7,481 bases of DNA from a bacterium (lineage in GTDB: Bacteria; Krumholzibacteriota; Krumholzibacteria; LZORAL124-64-63): NCBI GenBank assembly GCA_030592025.1, contig JAUUZX010000055.1:1-7481 (forward strand), given 5' to 3'. The translations under genes and the position numbers were made by a program. Positions 1 through 6,746 of this stretch are shown here, in pieces. A model generated the notes under the pieces. That model was not told where the DNA came from, did not search any database, and saw nothing but the letters and a program-made list of their open reading frames with translations. Numbering within the stretch: the stretch's first letter is position 1; every line of letters begins with the position of its first letter.

Positions 1-167
1 ATGACAGACAGGCCGCTAGCGATCCAGGAAATACTGAGTGGGCGGATCTTCAGAACACGCTGCGAGTTGCCGCCTCGTTGGGGTGCGTACTACGAACGAA
101 GTGTGGGAACCAGGGCGTTGGCGAAGCAGAGGCGGCATGAGTTGAAGATGGCGTTCTAGAGACCCCC

Positions 168-192
168 CCTCACCGGTCACACCGGCAAGAGG
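168..192. repeat. Imperfect hairpin upstream of yicC
   Basis: CCTC (168-171) can pair with GAGG (189-192), and CCGGT (173-177) with ACCGG (181-185). This leaves a CAC loop and a small A/CAA internal loop. No T-run follows on either strand, so it does not look like a standard intrinsic terminator. It could be the end of an upstream transcript or a chance structure. Confidence 0.3.
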
Positions 193-236
193 AGCAGGAA
201 AGACACATTTTCGGAGGCACAACCTTCACCTCGCCG

Positions 237-248
237 TGGCCTAGGCCA
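237..248. repeat. 12-bp perfect palindrome TGGCCTAGGCCA
   Basis: This is a perfect dyad with no spacer, 49 nt before the yicC start codon. A dimeric regulator site is possible, but nothing identifies a cognate protein and no promoter elements can be placed around it with confidence. Confidence 0.3.
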
Positions 249-297
249 GGATCTACCATGCTGCCAAATCGGTTCCGGTATCTGAACGGAGGCTTCC

Positions 298-1179
298 ATG
301 CTCAGCATGACAGGATTCGGCAGCGGCGAGGTCCAGCGCGGGCCGTTGACGGTGACCGTGGAGTTGCGGTCGGTCAACCATCGCTTCCTGGACGTGGCCC
401 TGCGCCTGCCCGGTCTGGCGGCGCCCCACGAGATCGACGTCCGCCAGTACCTCAAGGAGAACGTGGCGCGGGGGCGGGTGTCCGTATCGGTCACCACCCA
501 GGTCCAGCAGGACCCGTCGGCCGCGACCCTCGACGGCGACCGTCTGGCCCGGTCCCTGGCCCTGCTGCAGCAGGCGGCCGAGGGCTTGGCCAAGACCACG
601 GGCCGTCCCCAGGAGATCGGCCTGGAGCATCTGCTGGCGGTGCCGGATCTGCTCAAGGCCGACGACGCCGATGTGCCGGCAGAAGATGTGAAGGCCGCGT
701 TGCTCGAGGCCCTGGCCGAGGCCACGGCCGGGCTCCAGAAGATGAAGCAGGTCGAGGGGCAGGCCCTCGTCGACGAGATGAACGGGCGGCTGGCCACCAT
801 CACCGACGGCCTGGCCAAGGTGAATGTCCTGGCGCCCCAGGCGGCTGCGGAGATTCAGCAACGCCTAGACGAGCGTCTGGCCAAGCTGCTGAGCGAGCCC
901 CTCGAGCCCCAGCGTCTGGCCCAGGAAGTGGCCCTGCTGGCGGACAAGGCCAACATCAACGAGGAGTGCGAGCGGCTGGGCATCCACCTAAAGACCTTCA
1001 GCGCGACCCTCGCCGAGGGCGGGCAGGTGGCCAAGCGCCTGAATTTCCTGCTGCAGGAGATGCACCGTGAGGTGAACACCATGGGCAGCAAGACGAACCT
1101 CATGGAGATCACCCAGCTCGTCATCGGCATGAAGGACGAAGTCGAGTCCCTGCGCGAACAAGTGGCCAACCTGGAGTAG
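298..1179 (+). CDS. yicC: YicC/YloC family endoribonuclease-like protein
   Basis: This 293-residue protein is close to the usual length of the family. It opens with the family signature MLSMTGFGSGE, followed by VELRSVNHRFLDV (residues 21-33), both typical of the YicC N-terminal domain. The C-terminal end (NTMGSKTNLMEITQLVIGMKD and the following REQVANLE) matches the DUF1732 domain that closes these proteins. The middle is helical and probably coiled. Family members are reported to act in RNA turnover; E. coli YicC affects decay of the small RNA RyhB. The activity of this copy is inferred. A GGAGG at 288-292, 5 nt before the ATG, fixes the start. gmk follows after 3 nt, and its Shine-Dalgarno sequence lies inside the last yicC codons, so the two are surely co-transcribed. 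In Bacillus-type genomes remA sits between these genes; here it is absent. Confidence 0.94.
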   Translation: MLSMTGFGSGEVQRGPLTVTVELRSVNHRFLDVALRLPGLAAPHEIDVRQYLKENVARGRVSVSVTTQVQQDPSAATLDGDRLARSLALLQQAAEGLAKTTGRPQEIGLEHLLAVPDLLKADDADVPAEDVKAALLEALAEATAGLQKMKQVEGQALVDEMNGRLATITDGLAKVNVLAPQAAAEIQQRLDERLAKLLSEPLEPQRLAQEVALLADKANINEECERLGIHLKTFSATLAEGGQVAKRLNFLLQEMHREVNTMGSKTNLMEITQLVIGMKDEVESLREQVANLE

Positions 1180-1182
1180 CCC

Positions 1183-1770
1183 ATGATCGTCCTCATCACA
1201 GGTCCCAGCGGCGCGGGCAAGAGCACGGTCATAGCCGGTTTCATGTCCGCCGACCCCCGCCTGGCCTTTTCCGTGTCCACGACCACCCGGCCGATCCGCG
1301 GGGGCGAGGTCGACGGCCGGGACTACGATTTCGTGGACGACGCCCGCTTCGACAAGCTGGTCGCCGCGGACGCCTTCGTGGAGTGGGCAAAGGTCCACGG
1401 CCACCGCTATGGCACCCGCCGCTCCATGCTGGACGCCATGGCCGCCGAGGGTCGCATTCCGGTGCTGGACATCGACGTCCAGGGCGGGGTGCAGGTCATC
1501 CCGCAGTTCGGCGACGAGCTCGTGTCGGTGTTCCTCTTCCCGCCCTCCTGGGAGGACCTGGAGGGCCGGCTGCGGGGGCGGGCCACGGACAGTGACGAGG
1601 TCATCGCCGGCCGCCTGGCCACCGCCCGGCAGGAGGTTGGCTACGCCGACCGCTACCGCTACTGGGTGGTCAATCACGAAATAATGGACGCTGTGGCCCG
1701 TTTGGGAGCGATCCTGGCGGCCGAGGAGGCCCGCGCGACATCCTGGCCGGAGCCGCCCCTGACCCCCTGA
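1183..1770 (+). CDS. gmk: Guanylate kinase
   Basis: This cytosolic enzyme phosphorylates GMP to GDP with ATP, feeding GTP and dGTP pools. Its 195 residues are slightly short for the family, because the N-terminus begins directly with the first strand. The P-loop is GPSGAGKST (residues 7-15). The GMP-binding residues S32, R36, R39 and Y48 lie in SVSTTTRPIRGGEVDGRDYDF, and E67 and Y76 lie in FVEWAKVHGHRYGT. The strand LDIDVQG follows (residues 95-101). The lid and arginine segment RLRGRATDSDEVIAGRL (129-145) is intact. The usual VVND-type motif near the end reads VVNHE, a mild variation. GGAG at 1173-1176 lies 6 nt before the ATG and inside the end of yicC. A 163-nt gap follows, so rpoZ may have its own promoter. 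Confidence 0.98.
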   Translation: MIVLITGPSGAGKSTVIAGFMSADPRLAFSVSTTTRPIRGGEVDGRDYDFVDDARFDKLVAADAFVEWAKVHGHRYGTRRSMLDAMAAEGRIPVLDIDVQGGVQVIPQFGDELVSVFLFPPSWEDLEGRLRGRATDSDEVIAGRLATARQEVGYADRYRYWVVNHEIMDAVARLGAILAAEEARATSWPEPPLTP

Positions 1771-1933
1771 GAGCGCGCCCAACGCCCTGAGGACCTTGCA
1801 ATTCCCCGATAAAGCGTTAATGTTAGCCGGTTGCTGAAAACGCGATGGGAGCGTGTGCCCCGTCCGCGATGCGTCTTCGTGTCGCCGATTTTCGGGCCCG
1901 CCCCGCGGGACGCCAACTGTGAGGAACGTCTGC
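1771..1933 (+). promoter_or_regulatory. gmk-rpoZ intergenic region, possible rpoZ promoter and leader
   Basis: This is the only real gap in the + strand gene run. It holds an A/T-rich patch (about 1796-1842) that stands out from its surroundings. A TTGCAA at 1796-1801 could be a -35 element, but the best hexamer 16 nt later (TAATGT, 1818-1823) matches only three of six -10 positions, so the promoter is tentative. Further on, two mutually exclusive stems can form. One is local, CCCGC (1897-1901) with GCGGG (1905-1909). The other is long-range, CGTCCGCG (1861-1868) with 1904-1912 and one bulged G. No T-run follows either. The rpoZ Shine-Dalgarno sequence (GAGG, 1921-1924) lies just downstream. 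Confidence 0.35.
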
Positions 1934-2176
1934 ATGACCTACATTCCGCGCCAACAGGTGACCAAGCTGGTCTCCAACAAATTCAAGGCCATCAAGATCG
2001 TGGCGTTGGAGGCGCGTCGTCTGAACGAACGCGCCCACAACTTCAACGTCAGCCTGCCGGGGAAGATCACGACCCTGGCCGTGAGCCGCTTCATCGACGG
2101 GAAGGTCGAGTTCTACGACCAGAAGGAGCGCGCCCGTCAGGCCCGGCTCGAGAGGGAGCAGGAAGAGGAGGAATAG
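1934..2176 (+). CDS. rpoZ: DNA-directed RNA polymerase omega subunit
   Basis: This small subunit binds the beta-prime C-terminus and helps assemble and stabilise RNA polymerase. The protein has 80 residues, within the normal range. Omega hallmarks are visible in order: VSNKFKAIKIVALEARRLNE (residues 13-32), matching the conserved N-[KR]-F-x-x-[IV]...AR-x-[IL]-N core, then KITTLAVSRFIDGKVEF (44-60), matching the T-x-A-[IL]-x-E-[IF]-x-x-G-K-[IV] segment. The C-terminus is a charged helix ending in EQEEEE. I chose the ATG at 1934 because the conserved region begins within ten residues and GAGG at 1921-1924 lies 9 nt upstream. The frame stays open to an ATG at 1853, but that 27-residue extension looks nonconserved. 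The run of glutamate codons at the end doubles as an AGGAGG ribosome-binding site for coaBC. Confidence 0.95.
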   Translation: MTYIPRQQVTKLVSNKFKAIKIVALEARRLNERAHNFNVSLPGKITTLAVSRFIDGKVEFYDQKERARQARLEREQEEEE

Positions 2177-2179
2177 GCC

Positions 2180-3430
2180 ATGACCCACGGCCGCGTCCTC
2201 CTGCTCATCACCGGTGGCATCGCGGCCTACAAGGCTTGTTTTCTGGCCCGTCTGCTCCAGCAGACGGGCTTTTCCGTGCGCGTCGCCATGACCGACGCCG
2301 CCCAGCGCTTCGTGGGCCCGGTGACCCTGCGCGCCCTCACGGGTCACGCCGTGGCCACGGACATCTGGGGCGACGGCCAGAGCGAGGCCCTCGACCACAT
2401 CGAGTACGCCCGCTGGGCCGACCTGGTCGTGGTGGCCCCCGCCACGGCGAACCTCCTGGCCAAGGCGGCCGGAGGCATCGCCGACGACATCGTCACCACC
2501 CTGCTGCTGGCTTCGCCCTGCCCCGTACTCATGGCCCCGGCCATGAACGACAACATGTGGCGGCATGCCGCGACCCAGGCGAACCGCGCGACCCTGGATG
2601 AACGGGGCGTCCGGTTCGTGGGACCGGGCAGCGGTTGGCTGGCTTGCGGCACCGTGGACGAGGGGCGCATGGCCGAGCCCGAGGAGATCGTGGCCGCCGT
2701 GCGGGAGATGGCCGCCGAACTCGACATCTCCGGGGACGCAACGGACATGGCCGGCCCCTGGGCGGGCCGCAAGGTCACCGTCACCGCCGGCCCCACGGCG
2801 GAGCCCATCGATCCCGTGCGCAGCGTCGTGAACCGTTCGAGCGGCGCCATGGGTTACGCCCTGGCCCAGGCCGCGGTGGACGCCGGCGCCGAGGTCACCC
2901 TCATCAGCGGCTATGTCCACCGGAATCCGCCCCGGGGCCTGGCCGGCTTCGTGGGCGTCATGACCGCCCGGGACATGGCCAACGCCGTCGCCGCCGCCCT
3001 CGACCAGGGCTGCGACTGGTTGCTCATGGCCGCCGCCGTGGCCGACTTCCGGCCCGTCGCCACCGCCGACGCCAAGCTCAAGAAGGACGACCTGGGCGAC
3101 GTCTGGACCCTCGAGCTCACCCGCAACCCGGACATCCTGAAGGACGTCGTGCCCGGGCATCGGGGTGCGGACACGACGGTGGTCGGCTTCGCCCTGGAGA
3201 CGAGCGACCTCGTGGCCATGGCCCAGGCCAAGCTGCGCGCCAAGGGCCTCGATTTCATCCTGGCCAACGACCCCACGGCCAAGGGCGCGGGCTTCGGCGA
3301 CACGGACCATCAGGTCACGCTGCTGGGGCCGGAGGGCGTCCTCTGGGAGAGCGAATCCATGCCCAAGCCGCGCCTCGCGGCGCACATCCTCGACCGCCTG
3401 GAGGCGGCCCGTCGGGAGGGTGGCCGGTGA
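2180..3430 (+). CDS. coaBC: Bifunctional phosphopantothenoylcysteine decarboxylase / phosphopantothenate-cysteine ligase
   Basis: This enzyme makes 4'-phosphopantetheine for coenzyme A: CoaB joins phosphopantothenate to cysteine using CTP, and the FMN-dependent CoaC domain decarboxylates the product. The 416-residue length is normal. The CoaC half shows GGIAAYK near the start, the catalytic His73 (DHIEYARWADLVVVAPAT), PAMNDNMW (120-127, with Asn123) and the active-site Cys156 in GWLACG. The CoaB half begins near residue 193 with VTVTAGPTAEPIDPVRSVVN. It keeps Asn218 and the KLKK motif (Lys299 to Lys302) needed for catalysis. One oddity is that the segment usually read as N-x-SSG-K-MG is NRSSGAMG, with Ala223 in place of Lys. 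AGGAGG at 2166-2171, 8 nt before the ATG and inside the rpoZ tail, gives a strong start. The gene probably belongs to an rpoZ-coaBC-glycosylase transcript. Confidence 0.98.
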   Translation: MTHGRVLLLITGGIAAYKACFLARLLQQTGFSVRVAMTDAAQRFVGPVTLRALTGHAVATDIWGDGQSEALDHIEYARWADLVVVAPATANLLAKAAGGIADDIVTTLLLASPCPVLMAPAMNDNMWRHAATQANRATLDERGVRFVGPGSGWLACGTVDEGRMAEPEEIVAAVREMAAELDISGDATDMAGPWAGRKVTVTAGPTAEPIDPVRSVVNRSSGAMGYALAQAAVDAGAEVTLISGYVHRNPPRGLAGFVGVMTARDMANAVAAALDQGCDWLLMAAAVADFRPVATADAKLKKDDLGDVWTLELTRNPDILKDVVPGHRGADTTVVGFALETSDLVAMAQAKLRAKGLDFILANDPTAKGAGFGDTDHQVTLLGPEGVLWESESMPKPRLAAHILDRLEAARREGGR

Positions 3431-4350
3431 CCGGTGGGGGCGACAGCCGCGACGCCGTCCTGCGGGACTTCATGACGTGGCTCGAGCAGAACGACCCCGA
3501 CGGAGGCTGGTACCTGGACGAGGGGGAGGTCGCGCCGCCCGCCGATGAGGCCAAGCCCGTAGCGACCAAGGAGCCCGCCGCCGCCCCGTCGCCGGCGGCC
3601 GAGGCGCCGCCCAAGTCTTCCCGCAAACTGTCCGCCCGCGACTTGCCCCCCCTGGACCTGACCCCGGAATTCCGTCGCAGCAGCGATCTCTTCGTGGCCG
3701 AGACCCTCGGCCTCATCGGGCGCCACCCCGACGCCGGCCAGGGTCTGGCCCCTGATCCGTACTTGTTGGAGGCCGACGGCGACAAGGCCGTGGCCCTGGC
3801 CCGTCTCAGGGACGAGGTCCTGCCCTGCATCGCCTGCCCTCTGGCCGAGGGTCGCAAGAACACGGTCTTCGGCGCGGGCAACCCCGACGCGGAGATCTTC
3901 TTCATCGGCGAGGCCCCGGGCAGGGACGAGGACGAGCAGGGGGAGCCCTTCGTGGGCAGGAGCGGCCAGTTGTTGACGAAGATCATCGGGGCCATCGGGC
4001 TGGGACGGGACGACGTCTACATCGGCAACATCCTCAAGTGCCGGCCCCCGCAAAACCGCGACCCGGTCCCCGACGAGGTGACCGCCTGCGAGCCCCACCT
4101 CAAGCGTCAGTTGGCCATCATCCGGCCCCGGATCATCTGCTGCCTCGGCCGCATCGCCGCCCAGACCCTCCTGGGCACCGGCGCCCCCCTGGGCCGCCTG
4201 CGGGAGACCGTGCACTTCTACGCCGGCGTGCCCGTCATGGCCACCTACCACCCGGCGGCGCTGCTGCGCAACCCCGACTACAAGCGGGCCACCTGGGACG
4301 ACATCCGTCGCCTGCGCCTGCTGCGCGACGCCCTGGTCGCCCGCGACTGA
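3427..4350 (+). CDS. Family 4 uracil-DNA glycosylase with [4Fe-4S] cluster
   Basis: This repair enzyme removes uracil from DNA to start base excision repair. The start is a GTG that overlaps the coaBC stop (GTGA), with GGGAGG just upstream (3416-3421), giving 307 residues. A less likely start is the ATG at 3472. The catalytic domain spans about residues 125-307. The cluster cysteines are C134 and C137 (CIAC), C205 (KCRPPQNR) and C221, with 15 residues between the last two, as expected for family 4. Motif A is GEAPGRDEDEQGEPFVGRSG (161-180), and motif B is HPAALLRNP (275-283). Older databases call such proteins SPO1 DNA polymerase-related. The first 120 or so residues are an extension beyond the usual compact enzyme: a short helix (8-21), then an Ala/Pro-rich, probably disordered linker (about 35-70). 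The 4-nt overlap points to translational coupling with coaBC. Confidence 0.95.
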   Translation: MTGGGDSRDAVLRDFMTWLEQNDPDGGWYLDEGEVAPPADEAKPVATKEPAAAPSPAAEAPPKSSRKLSARDLPPLDLTPEFRRSSDLFVAETLGLIGRHPDAGQGLAPDPYLLEADGDKAVALARLRDEVLPCIACPLAEGRKNTVFGAGNPDAEIFFIGEAPGRDEDEQGEPFVGRSGQLLTKIIGAIGLGRDDVYIGNILKCRPPQNRDPVPDEVTACEPHLKRQLAIIRPRIICCLGRIAAQTLLGTGAPLGRLRETVHFYAGVPVMATYHPAALLRNPDYKRATWDDIRRLRLLRDALVARD

Positions 4351-4368
4351 AAAATCTCGGCAGGAAAA

Positions 4369-5811
4369 TCAGGGATCCAGCAACACCGGCATGCCCATGG
4401 CCGGCCAGATCCACTTGACGAAAACAGCGATGACCACGAGCAGGATGACGCTGGGCGGCACGCCGTAGAGGAAGAACTCCCGCGTGCGGAACTGGTGGCT
4501 CTCGAAGGCGATGGCGTTGGGCGCCGCGCCCACCAGGAGCATGAAGGGCATGCCCGCCGCGGCGAGGGCCGCGTACATCACGACCTCTGGCGCGACGCCG
4601 ACGTACCGGGCCATGACCAGGGCCACGGGCAGGGTGACGGCGATGGCCGCGACGTTCACGAGGACGTTGGTCATGGCCAGCACGAAGAGCGTTGTGCCCA
4701 TGATGAAGGCCAGCCAGGGCGCGCCGTGGAGCACGGAGAGCCAACCGACGGCAAGCCAGGCCGCGGCTCCTGTTTGCCACAGACAAAACCCCAGGCTCAT
4801 GGCGCCGCCGAAGAGCAGCACGATGTTCCAGGGGATGGCCTCCAGGTCCTTGAGCTTGAGCACGCCGCCGATGAAGAAGAGCATGGCTGCCAGCAGCATG
4901 ATGGCGGCCTTGTCGATGTGGGCCAGGGCCGGCACGAAGGAGCGCAGCATGAGGATGGTGATCACCGCCAGGGCGATCACCACGGTGGCGATCTCCCGTT
5001 TGGTGGCGGGCCCCAGGTCGGCGTAGAGGGTGCGGGCTTTCTCCTGGAGGCCGGGCAGCTCGGCCCGTTCGGGCTTGAAGACGATGCAGACGTAGCCCCA
5101 CAACAACAGGACCATGAGCCCGCCCAGGGGCGCCATGTAGTGGGTGAGCTCCCAGAAGGTGACGTCACGGCCGGTGAGTTCGCGGAAGAAACCGATGGCC
5201 ACCGCGCCCCGGGCCGCGCCCAGCAGGGTGATGATCGAGCCCGCGCCCGCGGTGTAGGCCATGCCGATGAAGAGCCCCTTGCCGAAGCGCGTGCTCCCGC
5301 CCCGGGGCTCGTACACGTGGTGGACGATGAGCAGCAGCGGGAAGATCGCCGCGGCGACCGCGGTGTGGGCCATGACCAGGGTCAGCAGCGCCGTCATGGT
5401 GAAGATGCCGAAGTAGATGGCGCGGGTGTTCTCGGGCACCACGGTGAGCATCTTGAAGGCGAGGCGTCGGGTGAGCCCCGTCTTGGCGAAGGCCGCGCCC
5501 ATGATCAGCGAGCCGAAGATGAACCACACCGACGGGTCCATGAAATCCGTCAGGGCGACGCGGGTGTCGCGGATCATCCACAGCGACTGGATGACGCCGA
5601 TGCCCAGGGCCGTCACCCCCACGGGGATGACCTCGAACACCCACCACACGCTGGCCAGCAGGAAGAGCCCGAGGGCGGCGCGTCCCTGGGTGGTGAGGGC
5701 ATGGGACACGCCCTGCGGGTCGACCGTGTCCGGCGGGTTCGGCATCAGGGCCAGGACCACGAACAGGAGGAGTCCGCCGAGAAGGGGTGTCAGGCGCCGG
5801 GCTTTCAGCAA
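4369..5811 (-). CDS. DASS/SLC13-type anion symporter (divergent)
   Basis: This is a polytopic inner-membrane protein of 480 residues, the usual length for the divalent anion:Na+ symporter family, with about a dozen hydrophobic segments and no cleavable signal. Family landmarks are FEVIPVGVTALGIGV near the N-terminus, the inverted-repeat hairpin segments AHTAVAAAIFP (148-158) and VNVAAIAVTLP (385-395), WNIVLLFGGAMSLG (328-341) and GAAPNAIAFES (428-438). The two SNT motifs that bind substrate and sodium in canonical members read AHT and VNV here. The first loop after them reads GAARG rather than GTPPN. Dicarboxylate transport therefore cannot be assumed. I chose the TTG at 5811, with GGAG at 5825-5822, because it is the last start that keeps the whole first membrane segment. 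It overlaps the methyltransferase stop by 7 nt. The frame is open to an ATG at 5979, but that extension is an antisense-like Arg/Pro-rich shadow. An ATG at 5745 would delete helix 1. Confidence 0.85.
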   Translation of the reverse strand: MLKARRLTPLLGGLLLFVVLALMPNPPDTVDPQGVSHALTTQGRAALGLFLLASVWWVFEVIPVGVTALGIGVIQSLWMIRDTRVALTDFMDPSVWFIFGSLIMGAAFAKTGLTRRLAFKMLTVVPENTRAIYFGIFTMTALLTLVMAHTAVAAAIFPLLLIVHHVYEPRGGSTRFGKGLFIGMAYTAGAGSIITLLGAARGAVAIGFFRELTGRDVTFWELTHYMAPLGGLMVLLLWGYVCIVFKPERAELPGLQEKARTLYADLGPATKREIATVVIALAVITILMLRSFVPALAHIDKAAIMLLAAMLFFIGGVLKLKDLEAIPWNIVLLFGGAMSLGFCLWQTGAAAWLAVGWLSVLHGAPWLAFIMGTTLFVLAMTNVLVNVAAIAVTLPVALVMARYVGVAPEVVMYAALAAAGMPFMLLVGAAPNAIAFESHQFRTREFFLYGVPPSVILLVVIAVFVKWIWPAMGMPVLLDP

Positions 5812-6746
5812 GGGTGTTGTGCTCCAGGTTCGGGACTGTCGTTCGCGCGCCGGGCGACCAGCACCGGGAACTCGTAGCTCTCGTCGATGCCCGCGATGGG
5901 GTCGTGCCACTCGGGACGGTCCAGGCCGGCGCCGAGCAGGAGGGCGGCCAGACGGTCCGGACGCCAAGCCTGATGGCACTGCACGTACCGGTGCAGGGTA
6001 CCGGATTCCTGTTCCAGGATCCAGTGCCCATGAACCTCGGTTTCCGTGGCCTCGTCCCAGCGGTGGCGCTGGACCCAGAGGTGGGGGCGGTCGCAGAAGA
6101 TCCCGGCCGGGACGTCGTCGCAGGTGAGTTCGTTGACGGAGGTGAGTCCGCTGTCGCGCACCACGTCGTCCCAGGGCTGGAGTTCAAGGATCAGGAGGCC
6201 GCCGGGTTCCAGGAGGGAGGCCAGGATCTTCAGGAGATGCTCGGCCGCCGGCCGGGGGAAGGCGTGGAAGTCGCCGAACCAGCAGGTGATGGCGTGGAAG
6301 GGGGCGTGGTCGGAGGACAAGTCGGCGGCTAGGTTCGTGGGGGGCGACTGGAGGTCCGCGGTGAGGAAGGTGCAGTCGAGGCCCTCGACCGTGGCGGTGG
6401 TGCGGGCCCAGTCGAGGGCGGCGGGGGCGATGTCGCAGCCTACGGCCGTGTGGCCGCGTCGGGCCAGTTCGTGGCAGTAGAGGCCCGGGCCGCAGCACAC
6501 GTCCAGGATGTGGGCGGGGCTGGTGCCCACGCGCTGGAGCAGCCAGTCGATATGACGTTTGACGACGTCCGGCGGGCGGGTGGCCGTGGGCGAGTCCGGG
6601 TCCAGGTGGGCCCGCATAATGCGGGCGCTGAAGGCGGGGTCGGCCCAGGGCAGGGCGTGGGCCGGATCCCAGGCCGGGAGGGGATCGGCGGCGGCCTGCA
6701 GGAGCAGTTGGGCGTCGGGTGCGGGGTCGGTGGTCACGGGCGTCAT
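5805..6746 (-). CDS. Class I SAM-dependent methyltransferase
   Basis: This is a soluble protein of up to 313 residues with a Rossmann-type methyltransferase fold. Motif I is ILDVCCGPGLYCHELARRGH (80-99). The acidic residue that binds the ribose of SAM is D105 in GCDIAP, and motif II includes D131 (LTAD). FGDFHAFP (157-164) and LLEPGGLLILELQP (178-191) complete the core. An N-terminal segment (LPWADPAFSARIMRAHLD) resembles a widespread uncharacterised methyltransferase family in which a conserved LPW-D-P-x-FS block precedes the domain. The acceptor is unknown, though a small molecule is more likely than DNA or rRNA because no target-recognition domain is visible. The start is uncertain: GGAG (6750-6747) touches the ATG at 6746 with no spacing, but is ideally placed 9 nt before an in-frame GTG at 6737, which would shorten the protein by three residues. 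The gene is coupled to the downstream transporter by overlap. Confidence 0.9.
   Translation of the reverse strand: MTPVTTDPAPDAQLLLQAAADPLPAWDPAHALPWADPAFSARIMRAHLDPDSPTATRPPDVVKRHIDWLLQRVGTSPAHILDVCCGPGLYCHELARRGHTAVGCDIAPAALDWARTTATVEGLDCTFLTADLQSPPTNLAADLSSDHAPFHAITCWFGDFHAFPRPAAEHLLKILASLLEPGGLLILELQPWDDVVRDSGLTSVNELTCDDVPAGIFCDRPHLWVQRHRWDEATETEVHGHWILEQESGTLHRYVQCHQAWRPDRLAALLLGAGLDRPEWHDPIAGIDESYEFPVLVARRANDSPEPGAQHPC

Larger units (their letters stand above)
1..297. other. Low-GC leader region upstream of yicC, no supported gene
   Basis: I see no convincing gene here. Frame 1 is open from an ATG at position 1 to a TAG at 157-159 (52 codons), and frame 3 is open from the edge to a TGA at 138-140. 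Both use many A/T-ending codons (for example cta, ata, aga, agt), unlike every real gene in the window, where third positions are nearly all G or C, and neither product is recognisable. The stretch may be the decayed end of a gene lying to the left, or plain noncoding sequence. It contains a hairpin-forming segment (168-192) and a 12-bp palindrome (237-248), listed separately. I found no good sigma-70 promoter for yicC. Confidence 0.5.

Noticed and set aside
1..159. 52-codon frame from the first base, considered as a small protein or transposase remnant
   Set aside because: It has no recognisable motif, codon use unlike the genome, and no ribosome-binding site can be judged at the window edge.
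258..1070. 270-codon + strand frame overlapping yicC
   Set aside because: It is in another frame over a well-supported gene, and the product is low-complexity Gly/Ala/Arg/Pro.
1823..3385. 520-codon open frame on the - strand opposite coaBC
   Set aside because: It lies antisense to an unmistakable gene, and its Gly/His/Arg-rich product is typical of shadow frames in high-GC DNA.
2635..3426. Upstream extension of the glycosylase frame into coaBC
   Set aside because: The frame is open only because of GC-rich composition. The Arg/Gly/His-rich extension resembles no family, and a good GTG start with a ribosome-binding site exists at 3427.
4333..4372. Hairpin GTCGC-CC-GCGAC at the end of the glycosylase gene, considered as a terminator between the converging genes
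   Set aside because: On the + strand it is followed by an A-run rather than a T-run, and on the - strand the T-runs precede it. Neither fits an intrinsic terminator.
4495..5877. 460-codon + strand frame opposite the transporter
   Set aside because: The product is a compositionally extreme His/Gly/Glu/Asp-rich sequence, the mirror of hydrophobic codons on the other strand.
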